Assembly (NCBI RefSeq): GCF_016616885.1
Contig: NZ_CP067102.1
Span: 3,748,501 to 3,812,500 of the forward strand
Source: Bradyrhizobium diazoefficiens
GTDB taxonomy: Bacteria; Pseudomonadota; Alphaproteobacteria; Rhizobiales; Xanthobacteraceae
Length of the DNA: 64,000 nt
Reading direction: 5' to 3'
Part shown: positions 41,833 through 51,574 of the stretch, piece after piece
Numbering within the stretch: position 1 is the stretch's first letter
Layout of the letters: the number at the start of each line of letters is the position of its first letter
Notes under the pieces: model-generated
The model's database searches: none
Told to the model about the DNA's origin: nothing
What the model saw: only the letters and a program-made list of their open reading frames with translations
Position numbers and translations under genes: made by a program

Positions 41833-43019
41833 GGCAGCATGCCTGCGCTTGCAGTGGTGGCGTTCTGAACCGAGTCCTTGCGATTGTCGGGTACGACGTC
41901 GACCGGTGTCCCGGGCGTCAGCCGGTACTGACCGGCCGTGACAACGGTTTCGTCTCCGGACAGGCCCTGGTCGATCAGCGCTTTGTCTTCGCGCGACTGG
42001 CCGGCCTTGATCTCACGCGCGCTCACGACATGGTTCGCATCGACGACGTAGACGAAGGTGCCGCTTGGTCCCTGCTGAACAGCCGTCAACGGCACGGTTA
42101 CGGCGTCATGGCGGAGCGCGACGGTGAGATGGATATTGACGAACGATCCCGGCCAGAGGTTCTTCTTTTCGTTCGGAAAGGATGCCTTCAGCCGCACCGT
42201 GCCGGTGGATGCGTCCACCTGATTGTCGATCAGCATCAGGCTGCCATGGTCGAGCCTGTGCGTGTTGGCCGCGTCATAGGCGTCGACTGACGCCTCACCG
42301 GAGGCGATCGCTTTCTGCACGTCGGGAATGTCGGTCGAGGGCAGGGTGAAGATGATCGAGATCGGCTGGAGTTGCGTCAGGATCACAAGCCCGGTTGTGT
42401 CGGTTGGATGCACGATATTGCCGGGATCGATGTGACGGATGCCGGTGATCCCGTCGAAGGGCGCGGTGATCGTGGTGTAGCTCAACTGGGTTTGCGCAGC
42501 CTCCAGCGCCGCCTTGTCGAGTGCGACCGTGCCTTGGCTCTGCGCGACCTGGGAGTTCTGGGTATCCAGCAACTGCTGGGTCGCAAATCCGCGCGCGGCA
42601 AGTGGTTGCGTCCGCGCCAGGTTGACTTGCGAGTTCTTCAAGCCCGCCTGATCGCGAGCGAGGGCGGCCTCCGCCTGGTCGACCTGCGCCTCGAACACGC
42701 GCGGATCGATTTTCGCCAGCACATCGCCGCGTTTCACGTCCTGCCCCTCGACGAAATCGACGCTGTCGAGCGTCCCCTGGACCTGGGTGTGGATGGTCGC
42801 TGTGTTGATGGGCGTCACGGTGCCGAGCCCTTCGAGCACGATGGGCACGTCGCCCTTGTGCGCATGCGCAGCCGTCACCGGAACGGGCGGCGCGGCCGTG
42901 GATGTCGCCTTGGGCTCAGCTGCATGGCTTGGTGCGGGGGCGTGCAGGAAATACCCGCCGATTCCGAGCCCGATCAGGAGGACCGTGCCGGCGAGGAGAA
43001 GAGTCTTTCTGGACGGCAT
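41829..43019 (-). CDS. RND efflux periplasmic adaptor (copy 2)
   Basis: Same 396-aa HlyD/AcrA-type adaptor as at 34954-36144, with the same start context and overlaps. Confidence 0.92.
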   Translation of the reverse strand: MPSRKTLLLAGTVLLIGLGIGGYFLHAPAPSHAAEPKATSTAAPPVPVTAAHAHKGDVPIVLEGLGTVTPINTATIHTQVQGTLDSVDFVEGQDVKRGDVLAKIDPRVFEAQVDQAEAALARDQAGLKNSQVNLARTQPLAARGFATQQLLDTQNSQVAQSQGTVALDKAALEAAQTQLSYTTITAPFDGITGIRHIDPGNIVHPTDTTGLVILTQLQPISIIFTLPSTDIPDVQKAIASGEASVDAYDAANTHRLDHGSLMLIDNQVDASTGTVRLKASFPNEKKNLWPGSFVNIHLTVALRHDAVTVPLTAVQQGPSGTFVYVVDANHVVSAREIKAGQSREDKALIDQGLSGDETVVTAGQYRLTPGTPVDVVPDNRKDSVQNATTASAGMLP

Positions 43020-43023
43020 CGCT

Positions 43024-43629
43024 TCACACTCCATGATGACGGCTTTGGCGGCTGGCATTGGCGACCAGCTCCAGCACGAAGGTTTCGGCTGCGCTCGCCG
43101 CGGCTCGTGCGCCGTTCGCTGCGGCCGAATCGAACCCGATGATCCGCGCGTCGATATCTGCGGCGTGGAGCGCGGTGATGAGATCAGCCGGTGAGTCCTC
43201 GCGATCCTGACACCGCACCACGAGCCGGATAGCAGCTGCGGCGCGGACGGTGCGAAACGACAGCGCCGTACAAGGAACGGCAATCGCGAGGAGGCCGGCA
43301 CAGTCGATGGCTCCCCGCAGCACCAGCTCGAGCGCGGCGCGCGCCGTCTTGCCCTCTGCAAGCAGGATCAACTGGTGTGCCTCCAGGTCTTGCCGCGCCA
43401 GCTCAGCGGCAACGCCGTGCAAAATCTCATCGGGCAAGTCTTTACCGGGAAGGGCACCGCGGACGGAAACGATGGACCACGAAGCGAGTGGCGTCAGACG
43501 GCGCCAGCGGCGTAGCTCCTCAGGCGTCGCGACCAGCGAGGGGTCCGGCCCGGCAATGACTGCGACGGTGACCTTTACGGTGGTGCGTGCCGGTCGCGCG
43601 GCGATCCCGTAGGGCAAGCGTATTGACAT
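43024..43629 (-). CDS. Hypothetical protein, first gene of the efflux operon (copy 2)
   Basis: Same 201-aa protein as at 36149-36754, in the same position between the divergent promoter and the adaptor gene. Confidence 0.62.
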   Translation of the reverse strand: MSIRLPYGIAARPARTTVKVTVAVIAGPDPSLVATPEELRRWRRLTPLASWSIVSVRGALPGKDLPDEILHGVAAELARQDLEAHQLILLAEGKTARAALELVLRGAIDCAGLLAIAVPCTALSFRTVRAAAAIRLVVRCQDREDSPADLITALHAADIDARIIGFDSAAANGARAAASAAETFVLELVANASRQSRHHGV

Positions 43630-43708
43630 GGCTTGAGATTGGGCATCGCGGGTCTATTATTCAAATGAATTGACTTAATTCCCAAATTCACGTTGTGCAT
43701 CGAAGCCC
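43630..43708. promoter_or_regulatory. Divergent promoter with LysR-type operator (copy 2)
   Basis: Same sequence as 36755-36833, with the ATTCAAATGAAT dyad at 43659-43670. Confidence 0.6.
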
Positions 43709-44608
43709 ATGAGACTCCGCAACCTCGATCTCAATCTGCTCCTGGTGTTCGACGCGGTGCTGCGGGAGCGCAGCGTGGTTCGCGCCGCAGACAGCCTCGC
43801 CATCAGCCAGCCGGCCGTCAGTCACGCGCTCAACCGGCTGCGCCATGCGTTGAAGGACAAGCTGTTCATCCGCACACCCGCGGGAATGAGCCCGACCCCC
43901 AGAGCCGAGCAGCTGGCGCTTCCCGTTCGCAAGGCACTCAACGAGCTGCAGCTCGCGGTCGAGGGTGACACCTTCGACCCCTCCACGGCGGACCGGCGGT
44001 TCACGATCGCGGTGAACAACTATGCAGCCGTGGTCGCGGTGGGGCCGATCTTGGCCGCGGTGCGCGCGCAAGCACCGAGCGTGCGACTGTCACTCGTGCC
44101 CAGCGGGACCCTGAATCTCGCGGATCGATTGGACCGCGGCGAGCTCGATCTTACATTGTCGGGGCGGGTCATCGATGGTGAACGGTTCGCCTCGCAACAG
44201 CTCATCGAAGATCGCTTCGTGGCCGTGCTCCGGAGCGGCCATCCGACGCTTCGAAAGCGGTTGACGGCGGGGGTGCTTGCCGAACTGGGGCATCTGGGAA
44301 TCAGCTCAAGCGGGGAGAATTTGGAGTTTATGGATGCGTTCTTCAAAGCAAGGAAGAACGCCCGCTTTGTCGCCTCTGACGTGCCCTATCTCTCCGCAGG
44401 GGCGGTTCTGGTGCAATCGAACCTGGTCGCGATCCTCGGACGCAAGCTGGCGCTGGAGTTCCGCCGCGCCTATCCGATCGAGATCAGGGAGCTGCCATTC
44501 GAAGCCCCAGTTCTGCACAGCGTGATGAGCTGGCATCGGCGCTTTGACGATGTCCCCGCCCACCGATGGTTGCGTAGTACAATTATCGGAGCCGCCACCA
44601 CCTTATGA
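43709..44608 (+). CDS. LysR-family regulator (copy 2)
   Basis: Same 299-aa regulator as at 36834-37733. Since it would bind both operators, the two units are expected to be controlled together. Confidence 0.93.
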   Translation: MRLRNLDLNLLLVFDAVLRERSVVRAADSLAISQPAVSHALNRLRHALKDKLFIRTPAGMSPTPRAEQLALPVRKALNELQLAVEGDTFDPSTADRRFTIAVNNYAAVVAVGPILAAVRAQAPSVRLSLVPSGTLNLADRLDRGELDLTLSGRVIDGERFASQQLIEDRFVAVLRSGHPTLRKRLTAGVLAELGHLGISSSGENLEFMDAFFKARKNARFVASDVPYLSAGAVLVQSNLVAILGRKLALEFRRAYPIEIRELPFEAPVLHSVMSWHRRFDDVPAHRWLRSTIIGAATTL

Positions 44609-45000
44609 GGTGCGGATGCATCTGGCGGGAAGCAGGTCCGATCTCGTGCCGGTTTGGGTCCTCCGCCTTGAACGGCTCTCGTGGTCCTGAAATGCACCCA
44701 ATCGTTTCACCCATATCGCTAAGCCATTGAAACCGCAATAAATGCAACCGCCCTCCGAGCGCACCAAACCCAATAAGCCATTGATACGAAAATATTTTCG
44801 CGGTTCCGGTATTTCCACATTGTTACTCACCGCGAATGTTAGTTTTGTTTCGCGAAGTCTTCCTTGTTTGATCCCGCGCGTCTTGGTGCGGTGCTTGCTG
44901 TTCCGGTCGTCGCATCCTTATTTTTGAACCGACGCACCGCGAAAACCATCATCTCCTCACGTGGCGTAGCCCAGCGTAGAAATCTGCGGGCTCACTCCGA
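44609..45000. other. Right flank of the duplication, no gene
   Basis: 392 bp. The left part belongs to unit 2 and ends in the repeat core at 44749-44777. To the right of 44777 the sequence is unlike unit 1 and more AT-rich, and no gene is supported. Confidence 0.5.
44721..44765. repeat. Dispersed 45-bp repeat, copy 3 (right end of duplication)
   Basis: Parental right-hand copy. Identical to the middle copy on the left of the 29-bp core (44749-44777) and diverged on the right, where it shares only similarity with copies 1 and 2. Confidence 0.85.
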
Positions 45001-45246
45001 TCACCCTGCCAACACTTGATTGAACTTGTCGTACTCGAACGCGCGGGCCACGTGCGAGCGCTTGGTCGCCGTTGTTGTTCCATTGAAGAGTGCGTCACGA
45101 AACCCTTCGGTGAGTTCTTTATCGGTATCGATCGGTTTGCTTGATCGGGAGAATTCCGCCCGTAGATCAGTTCTCGGCGGCTTTCGTTTGACGTTTCCTA
45201 GTTTTAAGGGTGGTGGTTGGCGTTGGATCGTCGTCGTCATCGCCAA
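45001..45246 (-). CDS. Hypothetical protein, 81 aa (doubtful)
   Basis: A charged 81-residue frame with no family recognised. A second minus-strand frame at 45167-45391 overlaps it in another phase and has an acidic DDDDD tract and a basic tail. The two may be parts of one gene broken by a frameshift, or chance frames in accessory DNA next to the toxin-antitoxin pair. Confidence 0.25.
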   Translation of the reverse strand: MAMTTTIQRQPPPLKLGNVKRKPPRTDLRAEFSRSSKPIDTDKELTEGFRDALFNGTTTATKRSHVARAFEYDKFNQVLAG

Positions 45247-45381
45247 GAGCGTCTAAAGTTTCTGCCTCGATTTCAAGACTGCCGGCTTCAAATTTATGCG
45301 TCGGCAGCGAGCTGACGGACGCCCGAATGTCACACCCACTATGGTCACGGCCTTCAACACTCGGCGACTGAAATGGTCTGA

Positions 45382-45828
45382 TCAAGGACAAGATGCCGGC
45401 GGCAGCGCCGCGAAAGGATCGAGCACGCGCACGCCAAGCGGCGCGAAATGCTTCAGATTCTGCGACAGGATCGTCAATCCGTGCTGAAGGGCGGTCGCGG
45501 CGATGATGATGTCGGCGAAACCCGGTGCTTGCCCTTGCCCGCGCGCGCGGTCCGACAGGGCTCCTGCATATCGAGCGGTCGCGGTATCGAAGGCGAAAAT
45601 GCGCTCACCATAAAGATGCAGCAGCGTCTCGAGCCAAGCGGCGAGATCGGCCGCTTTGCGTGTCGCGCCCTCGCGCCGTACCTTCGCTATGCCGTCCTCG
45701 ATCTCCGCGACGGCCACGGCCGATATGTAGAGCTGGGCGGAATGGTTATCCATCCAGGCGATCAATGCGGGCGATGCCGATCTCGACGGCGCAGCCGCTG
45801 AAATCACATTGGTGTCCACCAAATACAA
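45382..45828 (-). CDS. vapC: VapC-type PIN-domain toxin
   Basis: A 148-aa PIN-domain RNase that, by family, cuts tRNA or other RNA when not bound by its antitoxin. The acidic metal-binding residues are visible: Asp in YLVDTNVIS (about residue 5), Glu in AVAEIEDGI (about 42), and Asp in GFADIIIAATAL (about 104). The usual TRN near the end is SQN here. I use the TTG at 45828, which puts MYLVDTN at the N-terminus; no ATG fits. It starts 5 bp after the antitoxin stop. Confidence 0.85.
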   Translation of the reverse strand: MYLVDTNVISAAAPSRSASPALIAWMDNHSAQLYISAVAVAEIEDGIAKVRREGATRKAADLAAWLETLLHLYGERIFAFDTATARYAGALSDRARGQGQAPGFADIIIAATALQHGLTILSQNLKHFAPLGVRVLDPFAALPPASCP

Positions 45829-45833
45829 GACGA

Positions 45834-46076
45834 CTAGAACTCGGTCTGACGCAACGGTGTGGCGTCGCGCAGCGGCAGATCGTCCGGCGTGAGCGGCGCC
45901 GCCATCAGCAGGCGGCCGAAGGAGGGCACTTGCGACAGCCGCTGCCATTCCTCATAGCTCAGGATTACGGCCTCTCGCCTGCCGTGCCGCGTGATGACGG
46001 CTGGCTCGCCGCCCACGGCGTCATCGACTAGCGCCGACAGGCCGGACTTCGCATCCCGAAGTTGAATTTCACGCAT
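45834..46076 (-). CDS. Phd/YefM-type antitoxin
   Basis: An 80-aa antitoxin. MREIQLRDAKSGLSALVDDA is the Phd/YefM DNA-binding start, followed by PAVITRHGRREAVILSYEEW, the usual second half of the fold. The C-terminal 30 residues would bind the toxin. ATG at 46076 is chosen for its fit to the family. First gene of the pair, most likely self-repressing. Confidence 0.86.
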   Translation of the reverse strand: MREIQLRDAKSGLSALVDDAVGGEPAVITRHGRREAVILSYEEWQRLSQVPSFGRLLMAAPLTPDDLPLRDATPLRQTEF

Positions 46077-46616
46077 AATGGTACCCTGTTCAGATGTGAC
46101 TACAGTAGTCATAATCTGCCTTGGCATAGAAATCAAGCCGCGATCCTATCCGCCACCTCTCCACGCTTGGCGGGCGGGGCGAAGCCGGCGCACCCGGTGC
46201 CCTATCGTTCACAGAAGAAGCTGCCAACGCCTACGCTGGCACGGCCCGCAAACGTTCGGGCGCCGAACGCGACGCCTACGCGACCGTCTACCGCAAAGCG
46301 GCGCCCGCGCCGATTTACAATGCGGGCTGGAGCGGTCGGCTGTCATGTTGCAAATACAACCTTGCGCCGAACGCGGGCGTGGCACGGCGCCCACATCCAG
46401 ACATTGAGCCCCTCGCTATGTTCGCGCGGGTAGCGTTGCTGGGTTGCAGTGTGACCTTGATGCAACAGTGGACCCGAGATCGCGGGATTGTCGCGCCGGG
46501 CCGACTGAAGGTCGCGTCCGGTCCTGGTCGGCATTCCGGGCTGCTCGTAAAACAGCCCTCGGCCAGTGATCGACTGGTCGCAGCCGCCGTGTGGCAAAGT
46601 GACGCCTGAACCTGGA
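46077..46616. other. Intergenic stretch, no gene supported
   Basis: 540 bp between the antitoxin gene and the autotransporter gene, which diverge. Short frames exist on both strands, without domains or good ribosome binding sites. It must hold both promoters. Confidence 0.5.
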
Positions 46617-49565
46617 ATGGAAATGTCGACGAACAGCTTTTCGGCGGGCGCGAACAGGATGATCAGTCAGCGCATTCTGCCGCTCCGGCTGTCTGCCTTG
46701 GGCACCAGCTCACTCGTAGCGCTGAGCCTGCTCGCCGTGACGCCTTCGTCCCGTGCAACCGACTGGACCGGGACCACTTCAACGGATTGGTTCACTGGGA
46801 CAAATTGGTCGGCCGGCGTTCCGACAAGCGGCTCGACGGTTTTTGTTGATACGACGAGTCCAAATCCGACGGTGATCGGAGCCGCAGGCGCCCAGAGTCA
46901 GTTTCTCGTGATCGGAAACTTGGCGAGTGGTAGTCTGACGATCCAGGGCGGCGGCACGCTTAGCAGCGCCATTTCCGATCTCGGCTCTAGCGCGCCCTCC
47001 ACGGGTACGGTCACGGTGGACGGCGCGGGTTCGTCCTGGACCAGTTCCGCAGGCATTTACGTCGGTGTGGTCGGTGCGGGCACCCTCAACGTGCAGAACG
47101 GAGCTGTTGTCAGCAGTGTGACGGGGACGCTCGGCAACAGCGCGGGTTCGACAGGTACAGCCAACGTGACCGGGGCCGGCTCGTCCTGGACCACGACTGG
47201 CGATCTGACGATGGGCCTCAATGCCACTGGTACGCTGAGTGTTCTGGCCGGTGGCGGGGTGAGCAATGCCTCCGGCTTCATTGGGAGCAACCTGGGGTCT
47301 ACGGGGATTGTCACCGTGAGCGGCGCAGGGTCTTTGTGGACCAATAGCGCAGTTCTCTACGTCGGCAGTGGCGGCACTGGAACGCTGATGGTGCAGAACG
47401 CGGGCGGCGTCACGAGCGCGTCCGCTTTGATCGCTGGAAACACGACCGGCGTAGGTCACGCGACTGTCGACGGAACCGGGTCGGTCTGGACGAATGCCGC
47501 CAACCTGGGCATCGGTAATTTCGGGCATGGCACGCTCGTGGTCCAGAACGGCGGCGCGGTCAATACCGGCACCGCGTCGATTGGCTTGGCCGCCAATTCG
47601 GTAGGCACGCTGACGCTTCAGAGCGGCGGCACCTTTACTGCGACCAGCGTGAACATCGCAACGATCGCAGGCTCGACCGGCACGCTGAACATCGGCTCGG
47701 CCCTCGGCCAGGCTGCGGCGGCTGCCGGCGTGCTGAATGCGCCAACCGTTGCGTTCGGCGCCGGCACCGGGCAGATCGTGTTCAACCATACTTCGTCGAA
47801 CTACGCGTTTGCGCCGGCGATTTCGGGCGCCGGATCCGTCGTCGTTGCCGCGGGCACGACCATCTTGAGCGCCAACAACACGTATACCGGAATGACGACC
47901 GTCAACGGCGGCACGCTGGAGGTCGACGGCTCGATCGCGGCATCCTCGCTGACGACCGTCAACGCCGGCGGCACGCTGTCCGGCAGCGGCACGGTCGGCA
48001 ACACGTCGATCAATGGCGGCACGCTGGCGCCGGGTGCGAGTGGCAATGCGTTCGCGCCGCTGGCCATTCAGGGCAGCCTGACCTTCACCGCCGCTTCCAC
48101 CTACCTGATCCAGGTGTCTCCGACCAGTGCCGGACTGACCAACGTCGCGGGCGCATCCGGAACGGCGACGCTCGGCGGCGCAACGGTCAGCGCGGTGTTT
48201 GCACCCGGCAGCTACGTGAATCGCCAATACACCATCCTGACGACGGCCGCCGGCGTCAATGGGACCTTCAATCCCACCGTGGTCTCCAACAATTCGAACC
48301 TACAAACGACGCTCGCCTACGACGCCAAGAATGTCTTCCTGAACGTCAGCCTGTCGTTCGTGCCGTCGGGCGGCAATCTCGACGGCAACCAGCAGAGCGT
48401 CGCCAACGCGCTCACGGGCTATTTCAACGCCAATGGAGGAATTCCAGGGGTCTACTCAGGACTGACGCCAGCCGGTCTGACGCAGGCATCGGGTGAACTC
48501 GGGACCGGCGCGCAGCAGACGACCTTCAATGCCATGAGCCAGTTCACGGGGCTGCTGACTGATCCTTTCCAGGACCGCGGCAGGATGGACGCGAGCACGG
48601 GCGCGCCGGCGTTCACCGAGGAAAGTCGGATGCTCGGTTACGCAAACGACAAGCGCCCGGCTGAACGCGAGGCCTATGCGATGTTCACCAAGGCGCCCCT
48701 GGCGCAGAGGTTCGAACAGCGCTGGAGCGTGTGGGGGGCCGGCTTCGGCGGAAGTCAGCGGACCGACGGCAATGCGAATGCCGGCAGCAACACCACCAGC
48801 AGCAGCCTCTATGCCACCGCTGTGGGCGCGGACTACCTGTTCTCGCCGCACACCATCGCAGGCTTCGCGCTCGCCGGTGGCGGCACGAATTTCAGCATCA
48901 ACGGGCTGGGCTCGGGCCGCTCCGATCTATTCCAGGCCGGAGCCTATCTGCGCCACGTCGAAGGTCCGGCCTATATCTCCGCCGCGCTTGCCTATGGCTG
49001 GCAGGACATCACCACTGACCGCACGGTCACGATCGCCGGCCTTGACCGCTTGCGGGCCGAGTTCAAGGCCAATGCCTACTCAGGGCGTATCGAGGGCGGC
49101 TACCGGTTCATTGCGCCTTGGCTGAACGGCGTTGGCATCACGCCCTATGCGGCCGGGCAGTTCACCACCTTCGATCTGCCGGGCTATGCCGAGAGCGTCG
49201 TAGCCGGAGGCGCCGCCTTTGCGCTCGCCTACGGTGCGCGCAGTGTCACCGATACCCGCAGCGAGCTCGGCCTGCGGACCGACAAGTCGTTGGCAATGCC
49301 GGATGGCATCCTGACCCTGCGCGGGCGCTTGGCTTGGGCGCACGACTTCAATCCGGACCGTTCGATCGCCGCCACCTTCCAGGCGCTGCCCGGCGCCAGC
49401 TTCGTCGTCAGCGGCGCCCGGCAGGCCGGCGATTCCGCGTTGACGACGGCGGCGGTGGACTGGCGCTGGCTGGGCGGCTGGTCGGCGGCGGCCAGCTTTG
49501 AGGGCGAGTTCTCCAACGTCACCCGTTCCTACGCCGGCAAGGGCGTGGTGCGCTACGCGTGGTAA
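46617..49565 (+). CDS. Autotransporter with repetitive passenger and outer-membrane barrel
   Basis: A 982-aa type V secretion protein. A long signal region (about residues 1-45, ending SSRAT) precedes a beta-helical passenger. The passenger has about six repeats of roughly 45-55 residues with the pattern G..G.GS.WT......VG..G.GTL.VQNGG.V (about 60-330), then autotransporter-associated strand repeats (YTGMTTVNGGTLEVDGS). The translocator barrel starts near residue 700 (RWSVWGAGFGG) and ends in VVRYAW, the C-terminal aromatic required for insertion. ATG at 46617; an ATG at 46623 also fits. The role may be adhesion or autoaggregation. Confidence 0.9.
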   Translation: MEMSTNSFSAGANRMISQRILPLRLSALGTSSLVALSLLAVTPSSRATDWTGTTSTDWFTGTNWSAGVPTSGSTVFVDTTSPNPTVIGAAGAQSQFLVIGNLASGSLTIQGGGTLSSAISDLGSSAPSTGTVTVDGAGSSWTSSAGIYVGVVGAGTLNVQNGAVVSSVTGTLGNSAGSTGTANVTGAGSSWTTTGDLTMGLNATGTLSVLAGGGVSNASGFIGSNLGSTGIVTVSGAGSLWTNSAVLYVGSGGTGTLMVQNAGGVTSASALIAGNTTGVGHATVDGTGSVWTNAANLGIGNFGHGTLVVQNGGAVNTGTASIGLAANSVGTLTLQSGGTFTATSVNIATIAGSTGTLNIGSALGQAAAAAGVLNAPTVAFGAGTGQIVFNHTSSNYAFAPAISGAGSVVVAAGTTILSANNTYTGMTTVNGGTLEVDGSIAASSLTTVNAGGTLSGSGTVGNTSINGGTLAPGASGNAFAPLAIQGSLTFTAASTYLIQVSPTSAGLTNVAGASGTATLGGATVSAVFAPGSYVNRQYTILTTAAGVNGTFNPTVVSNNSNLQTTLAYDAKNVFLNVSLSFVPSGGNLDGNQQSVANALTGYFNANGGIPGVYSGLTPAGLTQASGELGTGAQQTTFNAMSQFTGLLTDPFQDRGRMDASTGAPAFTEESRMLGYANDKRPAEREAYAMFTKAPLAQRFEQRWSVWGAGFGGSQRTDGNANAGSNTTSSSLYATAVGADYLFSPHTIAGFALAGGGTNFSINGLGSGRSDLFQAGAYLRHVEGPAYISAALAYGWQDITTDRTVTIAGLDRLRAEFKANAYSGRIEGGYRFIAPWLNGVGITPYAAGQFTTFDLPGYAESVVAGGAAFALAYGARSVTDTRSELGLRTDKSLAMPDGILTLRGRLAWAHDFNPDRSIAATFQALPGASFVVSGARQAGDSALTTAAVDWRWLGGWSAAASFEGEFSNVTRSYAGKGVVRYAW

Positions 49566-49608
49566 GGAACGAAGGTGACAGGAACAGCTTGCGCGACCAA
49601 GTCATGAA

Positions 49609-49633
49609 CAGCACCCGTCGCGGGTGCTCTTCA
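49609..49633 (+). terminator. Putative terminator after the autotransporter
   Basis: A 7-bp perfect stem (GCACCCG at 49611-49617 with CGGGTGC at 49621-49627) and 3-nt loop is followed by TCTTCATC. The stem is strong; the U-tract is short. Confidence 0.55.
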
Positions 49634-50015
49634 TCGCTTCGACGTGGATCGTGCGTCCCCGTGCGCCCGACCTCCATGCCGGATTGGAATCTTGCGCGAA
49701 CTATCTGCGATGCTAGCAGCAAGCTCGCGACATCTCGAATTCGAACAGGCCAGAGGCTACGCGATGGCCAAAATAAGGGAAGCCATCGCCGCCGTGGTGG
49801 GCGGATGATCATGTCCCGCGTCTGTCGCGCAGCGTCGCAGCAGGATTACGTTGCACCTTATTGCTGCGAAATGCCTTGAAACCTCGGGCAGGGCACGGTG
49901 GCACCCACCACCATGCGTGATTGTGCGGCGGTGAGACACTCGAACAAAATTCGATTCAGCGCCACTCGCGCAACGGGTGGCTCAACTCCGAGCACGTTCG
50001 ACCTTCCAACCGGTC
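49634..50015. other. Intergenic stretch, no gene supported
   Basis: About 380 bp between the autotransporter terminator and the end of the GYD gene. No frame with a domain was found. Confidence 0.5.
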
Positions 50016-50300
50016 TCAGCCCGCGGCGTCCTTGACCGCCGCTTCAAAGGTCTTTGCTTCAAAGGCCGGCATGCTTTGGATTCGGCCCAGACCCTGGTTG
50101 GAATACCAGACGGAAAACGCAAGAACCGCCTCCGGCTTCGGGGCATCGACGACGTCGACGAAATCGTAGTAGCCCTGCGTGTAGTGGATCGACTCGATCT
50201 TGATGCCGAGTTTGTCGAGCTTCGCCTTGGCCTTGCTAACTCGCTCCGACTGCTTGCTTGCCCACTCCGGGCTTAGATTTCCGAGCAGCACATATTTCAT
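50016..50300 (-). CDS. GYD-domain protein
   Basis: A 94-aa protein of the GYD family, a dimeric ferredoxin-like fold. It begins MKYVLLGNLSPEWASKQSERV and contains the GYD-type segment (HYTQGYYDFVDVVDAPKP, about residues 40-57) that names the family. Function unknown. ATG at 50300 is supported by GGAGG. It stands alone between the autotransporter and the E2 gene. Confidence 0.82.
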   Translation of the reverse strand: MKYVLLGNLSPEWASKQSERVSKAKAKLDKLGIKIESIHYTQGYYDFVDVVDAPKPEAVLAFSVWYSNQGLGRIQSMPAFEAKTFEAAVKDAAG

Positions 50301-50453
50301 GACCGCCTCCACGGCAGGTGTTCATTTTGCGCGAAGGAGATTGCAATTATACGCCCTTTCACTGGGCGCGCCACCGCCGGGACGTCAAAACCACTTGGCG
50401 GAGCGCTCGTCCAGCGCTCAGGTCATGGTGGAACTCGATGCCATGGTCGATTT

Positions 50454-51554
50454 TCACGACATCAGCTCGAGATCCGACTTGAGTGCAACCAGGAAGCGAG
50501 CGGCTTCGCCCCCGGTCACGATGCGATGATCAAAGGTGAGCGACAGCGGCAACATGCGCCTCACTGCAGGCTGGCCTCGATGCGCCACCGCCCGCGGGGA
50601 AATCCGTCCCGCTCCTATGATGGCCGCTTGCGGCGGCACAATGATCAGATTGGCAAACCGGCCTCCGATCATCCCGAAATTCGACAGCGAAATGGTCGCG
50701 CCGCGCAGCTCCTCCGGGGGAATCGAGCGCGCGATTGCATCAGCCCGCAGGCGGTCGAGACCGGCCCGCAAATCCGATACGCTGCGCTCTGCGACATTGC
50801 GCAACACGGGAACGATAAGTCCCCCCTCGGTATCGACGGCAATCCCGAGATCGACGCGCGGAATCAGGCGACGCTCTCCCGTGGTGGAATTATACGAGGC
50901 ATTGAGCGCGGGTTCGGCCTTGCAGGCGACGGCGATGGCCCGCACCAGCCGGATTGTCACGTCCTCGCCCGTCGGCCAGTCGTCGATGTCGGCTTCATCC
51001 GTCACGGTGGCGGGGACGATTTGCGCGTGAGCTGCCGTCATGCGTTGGGCCATTGCGCGTCGCATGCCGCGGATGGGCTCGGCGAACCCGGATTCGGGCG
51101 TGCTCTTCGCAGCCCGTTCGACATCGGCCCGCGTGATCGTGCCGCCGGGCCCCGTGGCCTCCACGCTCTCAAGATCGACATCGAGCTTGCGCGCGAGCGC
51201 GCGCACAGCGGGAAACACCTGGGGCTGTTGCCCGGTCGGTCGCTCGAGGGAAATTCCTGCAGCTGGCGGATGTTCGTCCCTGCCCAGTTCGCCGACAATC
51301 GTGCCGGTGTCCTGCTCGGCGCCCTCGGCAAACTCGAGAAGCGGCGCGCCGACCTTCACGATGTCGCCCTTGTTGCCGAACAGGTGCGCGATGCGTCCGC
51401 TCGACGGCGATGGTATCTCAACGACCGCCTTGTCGGTTTCCACGGAGAGGAGCGGCTGATCGGTGACGACGTGATCGCCCTCGGTGACATGCCAGGTGAC
51501 GATCTCCGCCTCTTCAAGACCTTCTCCCAGGTCCGGCAGCACGAATTGGCGCAT
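50454..51554 (-). CDS. 2-oxoacid dehydrogenase E2 (lipoyl acyltransferase)
   Basis: A 366-aa E2 component. The lipoyl domain (about 1-78) has the lipoylation site in VETDKAVVEI (Lys near 42). A peripheral-subunit-binding domain follows (about 112-150, with RALARKLDVDLESV), then the catalytic domain (about 155-366). The catalytic His lies in TFDHRIVTGGEAARFL, where the family norm is DHR..DG; here Thr takes the place of the Asp. ATG at 51554 is used. It lies downstream of the two E1 genes. No E3 gene follows, so lipoamide dehydrogenase must come from elsewhere. Confidence 0.92.
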   Translation of the reverse strand: MRQFVLPDLGEGLEEAEIVTWHVTEGDHVVTDQPLLSVETDKAVVEIPSPSSGRIAHLFGNKGDIVKVGAPLLEFAEGAEQDTGTIVGELGRDEHPPAAGISLERPTGQQPQVFPAVRALARKLDVDLESVEATGPGGTITRADVERAAKSTPESGFAEPIRGMRRAMAQRMTAAHAQIVPATVTDEADIDDWPTGEDVTIRLVRAIAVACKAEPALNASYNSTTGERRLIPRVDLGIAVDTEGGLIVPVLRNVAERSVSDLRAGLDRLRADAIARSIPPEELRGATISLSNFGMIGGRFANLIIVPPQAAIIGAGRISPRAVAHRGQPAVRRMLPLSLTFDHRIVTGGEAARFLVALKSDLELMS

Positions 51555-51574
51555 GGGACAATGTCCGTCGGGAT

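Larger units (their letters stand above)
37874..44748. repeat. Tandem duplication, unit 2 (6,875 bp)
   Basis: Second head-to-tail copy of 30999-37873 with identical genes in the same orientation. It ends in the 29-bp core at 44749-44777. Confidence 0.93.

Noticed and set aside
46779..48227. A 482-codon minus-strand frame opposite the autotransporter
   Set aside because: It is produced by the repeats of the passenger on the other strand; no domain and no promoter context.
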